Assembly: GCA_036821185.1 (NCBI GenBank)
Contig: DAISKD010000001.1
Location: 1-64,000, forward strand
Reading direction: 5' to 3'
Source: CALJTV01 sp036821185
GTDB taxonomy: Bacteria; Chloroflexota; Dehalococcoidia; GIF9; UBA5629
Length of the DNA: 64,000 nucleotides
Position 1 is the stretch's first letter, and the number at the start of each line of letters is the position of its first letter. Shown piece by piece: positions 1-8,270 of this stretch. A model generated the notes under the pieces. That model was given only the letters and a program-made list of their open reading frames with translations. It searched no databases and was not told the DNA's origin. The position numbers and the translations under genes are program-made.

Positions 1-464
<464 letters not shown>

Positions 465-466
<2 letters not shown>

Positions 467-486
467 AGGGAGCTATTGGCTCCTAG
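465..486 (+). other. Hairpin at the 16S 3' boundary
   Basis: CTAGGGAGC (465-473) pairs with GCTCCTAG (479-486) with one bulged G and a five-base loop. It overlaps the mature 16S end, so it could be part of the precursor processing stem. A second hairpin, TGCAGCA (492-498) with TGCTGCA (506-512), follows. Neither is followed by a T-run, so neither is a typical intrinsic terminator. Confidence 0.4.
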
Positions 487-741
487 GTCGATGCAGCAGT
501 TTTTATGCTGCAAGTGCGAAAAAGTACCTTCCTTCCACTATCCAGTTGTTAAGTTTTATATCCGGTTGCCTCTCCGTCTAGTTGACTGTAGTGATAAAAT
601 ATTAGTGTAGGAGGGCTGGGAAGTCGCTATAAAAGGGTGTGGTTGTGCTTCAGCTGGCGATAGTCGAGCAAGCGACAGATAATTAGTGAAGGTTGCGTCA
701 AAAATTAAATCGAGGCTTCTACGGGTCGATAGTCAGGTCAT

Positions 742-779
742 CGCTATTTGTGGTATATTGGCTTCTACTGAAAATAGCG
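742..779. repeat. 8-bp inverted repeat upstream of moeA
   Basis: CGCTATTT (742-749) is the exact reverse complement of AAATAGCG (772-779), separated by 22 bases. It could be an RNA hairpin in a moeA leader or a spaced operator. Function is unknown. Confidence 0.35.
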
Positions 780-898
780 GCTAGATCGCGCCATTATCTG
801 TTGAGGGAATCTGAGTGGATGGAATAAAGCGGGGGTTTTCTGGGTTTGCTCTCTGGTCGGCTTTGGACGTATGTGGAGTGTGACAGACAGGTCTCATT

Positions 899-928
899 TT
901 GAAACTCAACCGCTCCTTTTTCTATACT
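899..928 (+). promoter_or_regulatory. Possible moeA promoter (short leader)
   Basis: TTGAAA (899-904), an 18-base spacer and TATACT (923-928). Transcription would start near 935, only about six bases before the ATG at 941. Such a message would be almost leaderless and would exclude the GAGGG at 930-934 that could otherwise act as ribosome binding site. Either this promoter or the Shine-Dalgarno may be fortuitous. Confidence 0.4.
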
Positions 929-940
929 CGAGGGTGAGAA

Positions 941-2239
941 ATGGGTAGTAAAGGCGCTTATATTGACGTGAAGACGAGCCACCGGATGGTTAGCGTCGAC
1001 GAAGCTTTAGACATGGTCCTAAGTACGGTGAACGTACTCAATCGTCAAAACAAGCCGTTACTAAGGTGTTTGGGGCAAGCACTGGCTGAAGACATTATCG
1101 CCCCTATGAACGTTCCCTCCTTCGATAACTCAGCTATGGACGGGTATGCAGTTAGAGCTAGTGATATTACGACTGCGGGAAGCGGGAACCCGATATTTCT
1201 GCGTGTAGTTGGCGAAGTCTCTGCAGGGCAGGTTTCTGAAGTGAAGGTCGGTCCTGGCATGGCGGTGAGGATAATGACTGGAGCACCGCTACCGGAAGGA
1301 GCTGATACGGTAGTCCCTTTCGAATACACAGATGAGCCTGTGCGTGAACATAGGCAACAGGCTGAGAACGAGATCGGCGTGTTTGCCAGCTTGTTGCCCG
1401 GGTCAAATGTCAGGCGGGCGGGGGAAGACATACGAAGTGGGGAGGTCATTATCCGCAAAGGCACTTTGCTCCGGTCGGCCCATATCGGGGTGATGGCTTC
1501 AATAGGGAGAAAGACAGTGCCGGTTATTCGTCGGCCTGTAGTGGGCATACTAGCAACAGGGAATGAGTTAGTTGCCCCAGGCTTACCATTACCGCCGGGT
1601 AAAATCTATAATAGCAACAGCTATAGCCTTGCTGCCCAGGTCATGGAATGCGGTGGCATCCCCAAACTTTTGGGCATTGCTATGGACGAGGTCGGGCAAT
1701 TGTCTGTGGCTGTGCGTACCGGCTTGGGTTGTGACCTATTAATAACTTCTGGTGGGGTGTCTGTGGGCGATTATGATGTGGTCAAGCAAGTGCTCGCGGT
1801 AGAGGGGGATGTTTCCTTCTGGACAGTACGTATGAAGCCCGGGAAACCGTTAGCTTTTGGGATATTCCGGGGACGAGATGGTAAGATTGTACCCCATCTC
1901 GGGTTGCCTGGAAATCCAGTGAGTTCGATGATAACATTCGAGGTCTTTGCGCGTCCTGCTATCCTGAAAATGATGGGAGCAGCTAATTTATTTAGGCCTA
2001 GGGTTACGGCGGTAATGGAAGACACCCTATTAAATAAGGATCATCGTCGTATCTTTGCCAGAGTGATTGTGACCAGACGAAATGACAGATACTTTGTAAG
2101 GCTGACTGGTCCTCAGGGGTCAGGCATATTGACTTCGATGATGAAGGCTAGCGGTATAGCAGTGATACCGGAAACAACAGAAAGGGTTGAGCCAGGTGAT
2201 GAGGTTGAAGTTATTATGCTTAGTGGGGATGTCGTGTAG
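941..2239 (+). CDS. moeA: Molybdopterin molybdenumtransferase MoeA
   Basis: 432-residue cytoplasmic enzyme that inserts molybdate into adenylylated molybdopterin, the last step of molybdenum cofactor synthesis. Family motifs seen in order: NSAMDGYAVR (about residues 62-71), MTGAPLPEGADTVVPFEY (about 113-130), the MoCF-fold ATGNELV, SGGVSVGDYD, MKPGKPLAFG and LPGNPVSSMITFE, then a C-terminal beta domain. Length is normal for MoeA (about 400). The ATG start follows GAGGGTGAG. It lies alone after the 16S gene, seven bases ahead of a DUF362 gene. Presence implies molybdo- or tungstoenzymes elsewhere in the genome; none is in this window. Confidence 0.94.
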   Translation: MGSKGAYIDVKTSHRMVSVDEALDMVLSTVNVLNRQNKPLLRCLGQALAEDIIAPMNVPSFDNSAMDGYAVRASDITTAGSGNPIFLRVVGEVSAGQVSEVKVGPGMAVRIMTGAPLPEGADTVVPFEYTDEPVREHRQQAENEIGVFASLLPGSNVRRAGEDIRSGEVIIRKGTLLRSAHIGVMASIGRKTVPVIRRPVVGILATGNELVAPGLPLPPGKIYNSNSYSLAAQVMECGGIPKLLGIAMDEVGQLSVAVRTGLGCDLLITSGGVSVGDYDVVKQVLAVEGDVSFWTVRMKPGKPLAFGIFRGRDGKIVPHLGLPGNPVSSMITFEVFARPAILKMMGAANLFRPRVTAVMEDTLLNKDHRRIFARVIVTRRNDRYFVRLTGPQGSGILTSMMKASGIAVIPETTERVEPGDEVEVIMLSGDVV

Positions 2240-2245
2240 CCTGTT

Positions 2246-3022
2246 TTGCTTGTACTACAAGAGCAGTGCAGTAGCGAGGTAGCGTCAGTGATTTTGAAGG
2301 CATCGGAATTCGTTTTCTCACCACCGCCTGTGGTATCACGGGCGAGGCGAGTGCTGATCAAGCCTAACGCCAATTTGCCAGTACCTTATCCTGTTAGTAC
2401 CAGCAGGGAGACTTTGAGTCATATAATAGAGAGTATAAAGAAGGTGAGCGATGCCGATATTATCATCCTTGAAGGGAACCCTTCAGGAGAGTCTATATAC
2501 CCAATATATCAGACGCTGGGTTATGATTTTCCCAGGGTGTTAATGTTGGATGTTAGAGACTGTATCTGGGTTGAAGTAGAAAACCCGTTACCACATCCAT
2601 TTGCTGTCACTACTTTTTGGGTACCGAATGTTGTACTTTCCAGTGACTACCTGATAAGTGTAGCGCCTTTTAAGTTGGTTGGTGGCACTCCGTCTTTTAG
2701 CATACCCAACCTTTTGAGTTTGTTACCTGTGAGTAAGTACAAGACGACTTCCTCTGGAGGGTGGGGGGCTTTATACGAGCTTGGCATCGATCAGGTCATC
2801 GCTGATCTATACTTCACTCTGCCGTTTGATTTGGGAATAGTCGATGCTCGACAAAAGTTTCTCGGTAGAAGCGGTGACCCAACGCAAGGAGAAGTTGAAG
2901 ATTACGGAAAGATCATTATCGGCGAACCGTATGAGGTTGACCTTGAAGCTTCCAGGGCTGCTGGGGTTCAGAGCGCTTACCTCGAGCTCATCAAGCTTGG
3001 AAAAGCTGAACTGGAAAACTGA
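2246..3022 (+). CDS. DUF362 family protein
   Basis: 258 residues from a TTG start; a GTG at 2288, preceded by GAGGT, is an equally good start. The pattern RVLIKPNANLP (about 35-45) followed by a Ser/Thr-rich helix is the hallmark of DUF362, a family of unknown function often found with or fused to ferredoxins. This copy has no cysteine clusters or ferredoxin domain. It starts six bases after moeA and is probably cotranscribed, but a role in cofactor synthesis is only a guess. No signal peptide or membrane segment is visible. Confidence 0.72.
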   Translation: MLVLQEQCSSEVASVILKASEFVFSPPPVVSRARRVLIKPNANLPVPYPVSTSRETLSHIIESIKKVSDADIIILEGNPSGESIYPIYQTLGYDFPRVLMLDVRDCIWVEVENPLPHPFAVTTFWVPNVVLSSDYLISVAPFKLVGGTPSFSIPNLLSLLPVSKYKTTSSGGWGALYELGIDQVIADLYFTLPFDLGIVDARQKFLGRSGDPTQGEVEDYGKIIIGEPYEVDLEASRAAGVQSAYLELIKLGKAELEN

Positions 3023-3028
3023 CTCAAT

Positions 3029-3052
3029 GGTACCAGGGATATGCCTGGTATC
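3029..3052 (+). terminator. Hairpin downstream of the DUF362 gene
   Basis: GGTACCAGG (3029-3037) pairs with CCTGGTATC (3044-3052), nine pairs including one G-U, six-base loop. No T-run follows, so termination would be weak or factor-dependent. It sits between two convergent transcription units. Confidence 0.4.
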
Positions 3053-3096
3053 GGATCGAGGTGGGGGATAGAACTCAAGTGAGTACTATGAGCCTG

Positions 3097-3381
3097 CTAA
3101 AATCTTACTTCAAAGTTTGAAAACTGGCCAGTGAAAGGTGACCAGGCCGCTTCTATTTTCTCGACCAGAGCCTCCGGAGGGCCGATCTCTAGCTGTCGCA
3201 GCAGCTCTTCCAGCTTTTCTCTGTCACCTTCGGCATGGACCTCCACGGCGTTTCCTTTGGGTAGATTGCGCACGTAACCTCGTAACCCAAGGAATTTGGC
3301 GACTCTCGAAGTAAAAGCCCGGTAATAAACTCCTTGAACATGACCATAGACAACGGCGGTAAGATAAGCTAGTTCGGGCAT
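3097..3381 (-). CDS. acyP: Acylphosphatase
   Basis: 94-residue enzyme hydrolysing the carboxyl-phosphate bond of acyl phosphates. The signature GHVQGVYYR near the N-terminus supplies the phosphate-binding loop and catalytic Arg; GYVRN with the catalytic Asn follows about 20 residues later. Length is typical (about 90-100). The start is taken as the ATG at 3381, which has GGAGG eight bases upstream; the frame is open five codons further to a TTG that overlaps this site. Transcribed away from the PflX-like gene cluster end, in the same direction as it. Confidence 0.93.
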   Translation of the reverse strand: MPELAYLTAVVYGHVQGVYYRAFTSRVAKFLGLRGYVRNLPKGNAVEVHAEGDREKLEELLRQLEIGPPEALVEKIEAAWSPFTGQFSNFEVRF

Positions 3382-3437
3382 TGCCGTAACCTCCAAAATT
3401 GCTTCTTCATTCAGGTAAGGTATCTAAGATGTCATGC

Positions 3438-4373
3438 TTAAGTAGCATTTGCTGGCACCTTGAGGAACCCGTCCAGTCTGTGGAGCCCTGCCTTTTGCGC
3501 TTGCTTGATGGCTTCTATGAATTCTTCTCCTGACAGACGTCTTGAAAGTTCTGGCACCTCGAAAGCTTTGTAACAAGGGTGATATTGGGACATTATGTTG
3601 ACATAAGTATTGCGAGAGACTTCATCCGCAATAAATTTCACCGCGCTTTCTGTGCCAGCTAAACCGTGTGGTAATACCAAGTGACGTATCAACAATCCGT
3701 GAACTACTATCCCCTGTTCGTTTATCTGCAAGTCACCGACCTGTCTGTGCATCTCTTTTATAGCAGCACGGTTTATCGATGTGTAGTTCTTTACGCCCGA
3801 AAGTTTCTCTGCGGTTCTATCATCGGAATACTTCATGTCAGGCATGTAAATATCCACTATGCCTTCGAGCAGTTTAAGGGTCTCAACCGAGTCATAGCCG
3901 CCCGAGTTGTACACCAACGGTATGGCAAGCCCAGAGCTGACGGCAATTTCTATAGCCTCCAATATCTGGGGTACGATATGAGTCGGCGACACCAAGTTAA
4001 TGTTATGGCAACCTCTTTGCTGGAGTGAGAGCATGATCTTGGCCAGCCTTTCCTTGGTTACTGCAGACCCTTCACCAAGCTGACTAATGGTATAGTTCTG
4101 GCAAAAAATACATTTCAGATTACAATTGGCGAAGAAGATTGTCCCCGAGCCATGTAATCCTACCAGTGGTGCTTCTTCGCCAAAGTGGGGACCGTAACTT
4201 GAGACAATAGCCCATCTGCCCGTGTGGCACTTACCTGTCGCACCGTCTAGTCTATTGACACCGCAGTGATGGGGACAAGCCCGACAATTGCGTAATAGAT
4301 CCAACGCCTCTTGAACCCGTTCGGAGAGCTTGTTTGTGTTGTAGAGTTGCAGGTAAACCGGAGTCCGGTTCAT
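3438..4373 (-). CDS. PflX-like radical SAM protein (COG1313)
   Basis: 311 residues. The radical SAM cluster motif CNLKCIFCQ (CxxxCxxC, about 89-97) binds a [4Fe-4S] cluster and S-adenosylmethionine. An N-terminal NCRACPHHCGVNR motif (about 29-41) adds a second Cys group typical of the COG1313 branch, which is related to pyruvate formate-lyase activases. The glycyl-radical or other substrate is unknown, and no glycyl radical enzyme is encoded in the window. Its ATG overlaps the TGA of a 46-codon ORF as ATGA, indicating translational coupling. Confidence 0.85.
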   Translation of the reverse strand: MNRTPVYLQLYNTNKLSERVQEALDLLRNCRACPHHCGVNRLDGATGKCHTGRWAIVSSYGPHFGEEAPLVGLHGSGTIFFANCNLKCIFCQNYTISQLGEGSAVTKERLAKIMLSLQQRGCHNINLVSPTHIVPQILEAIEIAVSSGLAIPLVYNSGGYDSVETLKLLEGIVDIYMPDMKYSDDRTAEKLSGVKNYTSINRAAIKEMHRQVGDLQINEQGIVVHGLLIRHLVLPHGLAGTESAVKFIADEVSRNTYVNIMSQYHPCYKAFEVPELSRRLSGEEFIEAIKQAQKAGLHRLDGFLKVPANAT

Positions 4374-4510
4374 TCTTCTGGGGTGGATGCCTTCTTGCCC
4401 TTTCTGATAACTTCCACTTCTATTTGTGGCGTGTTAGCGGTAGTGATGTTCTTTTTACTGCCTTTTTTAGGTTTTTTGGGTTCCCGCCATCGGTAATCTC
4501 TGCTGCCCAT
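4370..4510 (-). CDS. Small lysine-rich protein coupled to the radical SAM gene
   Basis: 46-codon ORF beginning MGSRDYRWREPKKPKKG and ending STPEE. It is strongly basic in its first half, with no cysteines and no membrane segment. Its TGA (4370-4372) overlaps the ATG of the radical SAM gene as ATGA, and AAGGA lies about ten bases upstream of its ATG. Codon composition is not that of random sequence. I do not recognise the family. It could be a peptide substrate, a partner protein or a basic leader that couples translation; none of these is shown. Confidence 0.55.
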   Translation of the reverse strand: MGSRDYRWREPKKPKKGSKKNITTANTPQIEVEVIRKGKKASTPEE

Positions 4511-4592
4511 CGCTGCCTTTTCCTTTGTACTTATTTTCTTTTAGAGGCATAATAGAGTTTAGCAAAGCAAGTTCAGTTTGTAAAGAAAAAAT

Positions 4593-4622
4593 TTGCTCGG
4601 TGTGGAGGCATTATTGTATACT
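4593..4622 (+). promoter_or_regulatory. Promoter of the small zinc-ribbon gene
   Basis: TTGCTC (4593-4598), an 18-base spacer and TATACT (4617-4622), placed 26 bases ahead of the GTG at 4648 with GGAGGAGG between. It probably drives the zinc-ribbon, comF, hpf run of genes. Confidence 0.55.
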
Positions 4623-4647
4623 ATTTTCTCTTGGAGGAGGTGGAAAA

Positions 4648-4863
4648 GTGGAAAATAGTTCCTTCCCCAAATGTCTAAAGTGTAAGGTCGGTGATTTAGT
4701 GCCGCTGTCTGATTTTGGTAGTCAGGGAGCAGCCATTCACTACAAGGCTTGGGTTTGTACCAACCCTGATTGCGGCTACAACATTAAAATCAGAAATGGC
4801 GACGTATATTTAAACGAGCCTATCTTTAGCGGGACGGGACCTAGTCCTCGTTCTCGGCTGTAG
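4648..4863 (+). CDS. Small zinc-ribbon protein, unknown function
   Basis: 71 residues from a GTG preceded by a strong GGAGGAGGTGGAAAA site. Two Cys pairs are visible: KCLKC (residues 8-12) and VCTNPDC (about 38-44), followed by GYNIKIRNGDVY, so the fold is probably a single zinc ribbon. It is soluble and small. Upstream in-frame codons to 4525 lack a ribosome binding site and were excluded. It precedes comF by 38 bases and could be cotranscribed. Function is unknown; nucleic-acid or protein binding is only a general expectation for such ribbons. Confidence 0.65.
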   Translation: MENSSFPKCLKCKVGDLVPLSDFGSQGAAIHYKAWVCTNPDCGYNIKIRNGDVYLNEPIFSGTGPSPRSRL

Positions 4864-4901
4864 CCTGCCAGAGCGTTACCCTTGGCCTTAAACTGTTATT
4901 A

Positions 4902-5615
4902 GTGTTTGCTTTTGTTATTGCGACGAAACGAATAGCAAAAGCAAGTGTGGATTTTTTGTTCCCACGCCAGTGTATCGGTTGCGGGAAAGTCGGTGATTTT
5001 CTCTGTAAGAAATGTTGTCAAGAACTTCCGCGTATTTTGCCACCTCAATGTCAGAAATGTGGTAAGAGCGAGCCAACTGGGTTTTTGTGCCCTAGCTGCT
5101 GGGGGTGGCAGTCTCAGATAGACGGAATACGCTCCCCGTTTCGCTTCGAGGGTATTGTAAGGGAGGTTGTCCACGCTCTGAAGTATCGTAACTTTCGGGC
5201 GCTTTCGGAGCCTATGGCTGTTTTGATGGCTGATTATCTGCGTAGCAATTCCATTCCAGGCAATATCTTGGTGCCTGTGCCGCTCCATTATCGCCGATTG
5301 AAGGAACGTGGGTACAATCAGTCAGGGCTTTTAGTTCGCGAGTTGGGCAAAGTAGTTGGTCTTCCTGTTCTATACAATGTGTTGCACCGGGTGAAGGACA
5401 GTTCTCCACAAGTAAGGGCTGCCTCTGTAACAGAGCGTTACCAAAATGTGAAGGATGCTTTTGTTTGTAAAAGCAGTGATGAAATTGCGGGAAAAGCTGT
5501 CCTCCTTGTCGATGATGTGTGCACTTCTGGCGCTACTCTTGAGGCATGTGCCAGTGTCCTCAAGTCTGCAGGTGCTGCATCAGTGTGGGGGCTGACTTTT
5601 GCCCACGAAGTTTGA
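4902..5615 (+). CDS. comF: ComF family amidophosphoribosyltransferase-like protein
   Basis: 237 residues with the two-part ComF layout: an N-terminal four-Cys zinc motif (CIGCGKVGDFLCKKCC, then CQKCGKSEPTGFLCPSC, about residues 25-72) and a C-terminal type I phosphoribosyltransferase domain with the PRPP loop VLLVDDVCTSGATL near 202-215. ComF proteins are linked to DNA uptake in competent bacteria, but homologues occur widely without competence genes, and none are seen here. The GTG start at 4902 has no clear Shine-Dalgarno, so the first 15 codons are uncertain. Confidence 0.86.
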   Translation: MFAFVIATKRIAKASVDFLFPRQCIGCGKVGDFLCKKCCQELPRILPPQCQKCGKSEPTGFLCPSCWGWQSQIDGIRSPFRFEGIVREVVHALKYRNFRALSEPMAVLMADYLRSNSIPGNILVPVPLHYRRLKERGYNQSGLLVRELGKVVGLPVLYNVLHRVKDSSPQVRAASVTERYQNVKDAFVCKSSDEIAGKAVLLVDDVCTSGATLEACASVLKSAGAASVWGLTFAHEV

Positions 5616-5631
5616 GTAAGGAGCAAGGATA

Positions 5632-6201
5632 ATGGAGTTGCAGATTTTTAGTAAAAATGTGGTTCTTACACCTTTGATCGAAAACTACGTGCGCCAGAAG
5701 CTCCAAAAGTTGTTGCGACACATGCCAACTATCACTGAAGGGAAAGTAGAGATTTTGGAAGAGAGAGCTAAGTCTCCTGACTGTCGATTCAATGTTCAGA
5801 TAACTCTGGCTAGTGGGGGTATATTGCTGCGGAGTGAGGAGCGGGCGAGAACGATCCGTGCAGCGGTTGACGGGGCTGTCAAAACGCTGGATCGTCAGAT
5901 AGAGCGTTATAAAGGAAGGTTGTATGAAAAAGGTCGGGGTTTGTCTCCAGTCCGAAATCCTTCAGCCCTTAAGGAGGCAGTCGAAGAAGTGCCAGAAAGC
6001 GAATATGGCGAGGAGTTGTCTAGAGTGGTGAAAGTCAAGCGGTTTGCAATAAAGCCGATGTCCGTGGGTGAAGCCGTGGAGCAGATGGAGCTGCTAGGAC
6101 ATTCCTTCTTTCTTTTTGTCAATTCTGAAACTGGTTCCCTTGGTCTCCTTTATAGACGGAACGATGGCAATTATGGCCTGATTGAGCCGGAGCTGCCGTA
6201 A
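5632..6201 (+). CDS. hpf: Ribosome hibernation promoting factor, long form
   Basis: 189 residues. The N-terminal 100 residues form the RaiA/HPF fold that binds the 30S decoding channel (MELQIFSKNVVLTPLIENYV start, basic helices with RQKLQKLLRH and RQIERYKGRLYEK). A linker leads to a C-terminal dimerisation domain (VVKVKRFAIKPMSVGEAV to GNYGLIEPE), so this is the long type that makes 100S ribosome dimers. AAGGA precedes the ATG. It follows comF by 16 bases, a neighbourhood seen in many bacteria. Confidence 0.94.
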   Translation: MELQIFSKNVVLTPLIENYVRQKLQKLLRHMPTITEGKVEILEERAKSPDCRFNVQITLASGGILLRSEERARTIRAAVDGAVKTLDRQIERYKGRLYEKGRGLSPVRNPSALKEAVEEVPESEYGEELSRVVKVKRFAIKPMSVGEAVEQMELLGHSFFLFVNSETGSLGLLYRRNDGNYGLIEPELP

Positions 6202-6220
6202 TATTTGGCGAGGGTTGATA

Positions 6221-6781
6221 TTGCATCAAAGTAATGAGTTTATCATCAAAAAAACGAGGGTCAAGTTGATCCAGGGGGATATTACTGAGCAGGAGACGGA
6301 TGCCATTGTTAATGCGGCTAATTCCGGTCTAGCTGGCGGTGGGGGTGTTGACGGAGCCATACATAGGGCTGGAGGCTCTGCTATCATGGAAGAATGCCGA
6401 CGTATTATCGCGGAGATAGGCCGACTGGAAACGGGCAAGGCGGTGGTGACTAGCGGAGGTAGGTTAAAGGCAAAGTATGTTATCCATACGGTGGGACCGG
6501 TGTGGCGTGGCGGTAATAGGGGTGAAGCTGAGCTGTTGGCCAGTGCCTATCAAGAAAGTTTGCGGCTTGCATCTGGTTACGGTTTGAAAAGCATCTCTTT
6601 CCCTTCTATTAGTACTGGTGCCTATGGTTATCCTGTCGCTGAAGCAGCAGAGGTTGCCTTGAAGGCTGTGATCAGTTTTTTGCAGGGATTTAGCACTTCG
6701 CTGGAAGAAATCTACTTCGTTCTCTATGATGCACGGACTTATGGGGCATATGCTAGCAAGCTAGCTGAATTTACAAACTGA
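6221..6781 (+). CDS. Macro-domain protein (ADP-ribose binding)
   Basis: 186 residues, one complete macro domain. VKLIQGDITEQETDAIVNAANSGL followed within the next residues by GGGGVDGAIHRAGG forms the ADP-ribose pocket, and SISTGAYGYP the second phosphate loop. Family members bind or hydrolyse ADP-ribose, O-acetyl-ADP-ribose or ADP-ribosylated proteins. The start chosen is the TTG at 6221 with GAGGG six bases upstream; the frame is open to 6182, inside hpf, but without a good site. Close spacing suggests cotranscription with hpf. Confidence 0.88.
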   Translation: MHQSNEFIIKKTRVKLIQGDITEQETDAIVNAANSGLAGGGGVDGAIHRAGGSAIMEECRRIIAEIGRLETGKAVVTSGGRLKAKYVIHTVGPVWRGGNRGEAELLASAYQESLRLASGYGLKSISFPSISTGAYGYPVAEAAEVALKAVISFLQGFSTSLEEIYFVLYDARTYGAYASKLAEFTN

Positions 6782-6800
6782 AGGCTAGCCTTTCACACCA

Positions 6801-7349
6801 TTGTGTTTCGGTGGAGTAATAGCGCTGGTACGGAGTGAACTCGTTTACTGTCTATTTGGAACTGCTCTTGGGTGGATGGCAGTTGTCTGGTCGCCTATTG
6901 GGCTGCGCAGGGTGGTTTTGCCGCAGGGTTCCAAGGAGATGGTACTCAGTCAGGTCACTGGAGGTAATTATTTTGCCAGGGAAGTTTCGTTTTCTCGGTA
7001 CCCAGAGCTGGTTGGGGAGATAAAGGACTGTCTTTGTGGCAGAGAAGTCGAATTTCATTGCAAGCTGGACTTTAGTGGAATTAGCCGCTTTCAGAAGGAA
7101 GTATACGAGGTGGTTAGAAGTATACCTAGAGGTCAAACCAGGAGTTATTCATGGGTAGCACGTGCGTTGGGTCGGCCTAATTCTGCCAGAGTTGTCGGAC
7201 AGTCCCTTGCTCGAAACCCATTTCCAATAGTGGTACCATGTCACCGTGTAATCAGTAGTGATGGTAGTTTGGGTGGTTACAGCGGTGGTGTCGAATTAAA
7301 GAAGAGATTACTGGAGCTGGAAAGACCGCAGGTGTGGGTGCACCTTTAA
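6801..7349 (+). CDS. ogt: Methylated-DNA--protein-cysteine methyltransferase family (Ogt type)
   Basis: 182 residues. The C-terminal half is the DNA-binding and alkyl-acceptor domain: QKEVYEVVRSIPRGQTRSYSWVA, then the active-site PCHRVI with the acceptor Cys, then GGYSGG. The N-terminal half is the weakly conserved ribonuclease-like domain. It transfers alkyl groups from O6-alkylguanine to itself. Start is uncertain: TTG at 6801 has no Shine-Dalgarno, and several later codons are possible. The catalytic domain is intact in any case. Confidence 0.88.
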   Translation: MCFGGVIALVRSELVYCLFGTALGWMAVVWSPIGLRRVVLPQGSKEMVLSQVTGGNYFAREVSFSRYPELVGEIKDCLCGREVEFHCKLDFSGISRFQKEVYEVVRSIPRGQTRSYSWVARALGRPNSARVVGQSLARNPFPIVVPCHRVISSDGSLGGYSGGVELKKRLLELERPQVWVHL

Positions 7350-7398
7350 TGTTTTTTGACAATTTGATGGCCGAAGGTCCAGGCAAATGGAGGATATG

Positions 7399-8250
7399 AT
7401 GGAGTATAAGCAGGTAAAGTGTGATCTATCTGACCATATTTTGACGGTAACACTTAACAGGCCTGAAAGACTCAATGCTTTTACTCCGGTGATGTGCGAA
7501 GAGTTAGTCGATGTGTTTAGCAGAGCTGATGCAGACGATGATGTGCGTGTGGTAGTCGTGACTGGTGCCGGGCGTGCCTTTTGTGCAGGTGCTGATCTGG
7601 AGGAGATGTTGTCCCCTCGTTCTATTGCCTCATTACCTTCAGGATCTGAAGATTACAGGGATCCTGCTGGCAGAATCACCTTGCTAATCTACAATTTGAA
7701 GAAGCCGGTGATAGCGGCTATCAATGGACCAGCGGTAGGTGTGGGGATTACTATGACTTTAGCGATGGACATCCGCCTGGCATCACGGGATGCCAGGATC
7801 GGTTTTGTCTTTACTAGACGTGGTCTGGTTCCTGAAGGTGCCAGCACGTGGTTTTTGCCGCGTATTGTAGGGCTTGGTAGGGCGGCTGAATTACTGATCA
7901 CCGGTAGGATTATAGGAGCAGAAGAAGCTGCTGCTTGTGGGCTGGTTAGCGAAGTGCTTCCAGCCGATGGTCTGGTTTCAAGGGCGCGTGAAATCGCTTT
8001 TGATATTTCGAAGAATACCTCACCAGTTGCGGTGGCGCTGTCCAGACAACTTCTGTGGAAAATGGCATCTGCAGATCATCCGATAGAGGCCAACAAGGTA
8101 GAATCTAAGGCGTTTGCCTGGATGCTTCAGTGCCCTGATTCGCGTGAAGGTGCCTTGTCATTTCTGGAAAAGAGGGCTCCAAATTTCACTATGAAACCTA
8201 GCACTGACATGCCAGACTTCTATCCATGGTGGCAAGAGAGGTTTTGGTGA
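7399..8250 (+). CDS. Enoyl-CoA hydratase/isomerase family protein
   Basis: 283 residues, crotonase fold. LTVTLNRPERLNAF, then the oxyanion loop GAGRAFCAGADLEEM, then NGPAVGVGITMTLAMDIRLAS; RGLVPEGASTWFLPRIVG carries a Glu at the position of the second catalytic glutamate. It probably hydrates a trans-2-enoyl-CoA. ATG at 7399 is chosen because GGAGGA lies five bases upstream; ATGs at 7387 and 7396 are alternatives. It may serve the same acyl-CoA pathway as the dehydrogenases at 33-35.5 kb, but it is not linked to them. Confidence 0.9.
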   Translation: MEYKQVKCDLSDHILTVTLNRPERLNAFTPVMCEELVDVFSRADADDDVRVVVVTGAGRAFCAGADLEEMLSPRSIASLPSGSEDYRDPAGRITLLIYNLKKPVIAAINGPAVGVGITMTLAMDIRLASRDARIGFVFTRRGLVPEGASTWFLPRIVGLGRAAELLITGRIIGAEEAAACGLVSEVLPADGLVSRAREIAFDISKNTSPVAVALSRQLLWKMASADHPIEANKVESKAFAWMLQCPDSREGALSFLEKRAPNFTMKPSTDMPDFYPWWQERFW

Positions 8251-8270
8251 ATGGAGTAAGTTGGTTTAGT

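Larger units (their letters stand above)
467..940. other. Non-coding stretch between 16S and moeA
   Basis: No convincing gene in 474 bases. It holds the two hairpins after the 16S gene, an 8-bp inverted repeat (742-749 with 772-779) and a possible promoter just before moeA. No tRNA cloverleaf was found. A molybdenum-cofactor riboswitch would be plausible ahead of moeA, but I could not recognise its conserved core by eye. Confidence 0.5.

Noticed and set aside
492..512. Hairpin TGCAGCA/TGCTGCA as a 16S terminator
   Set aside because: No T-run after the stem; more likely a processing or leader structure, if functional.
467..940. Molybdenum-cofactor riboswitch before moeA
   Set aside because: The location is suitable but I could not identify the conserved core. 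A covariance-model search (Rfam RF01055) would decide; a significant hit would support it.
794..982. 62-codon minus-strand frame before moeA
   Set aside because: Overlaps the moeA start, has no Shine-Dalgarno and no family character.
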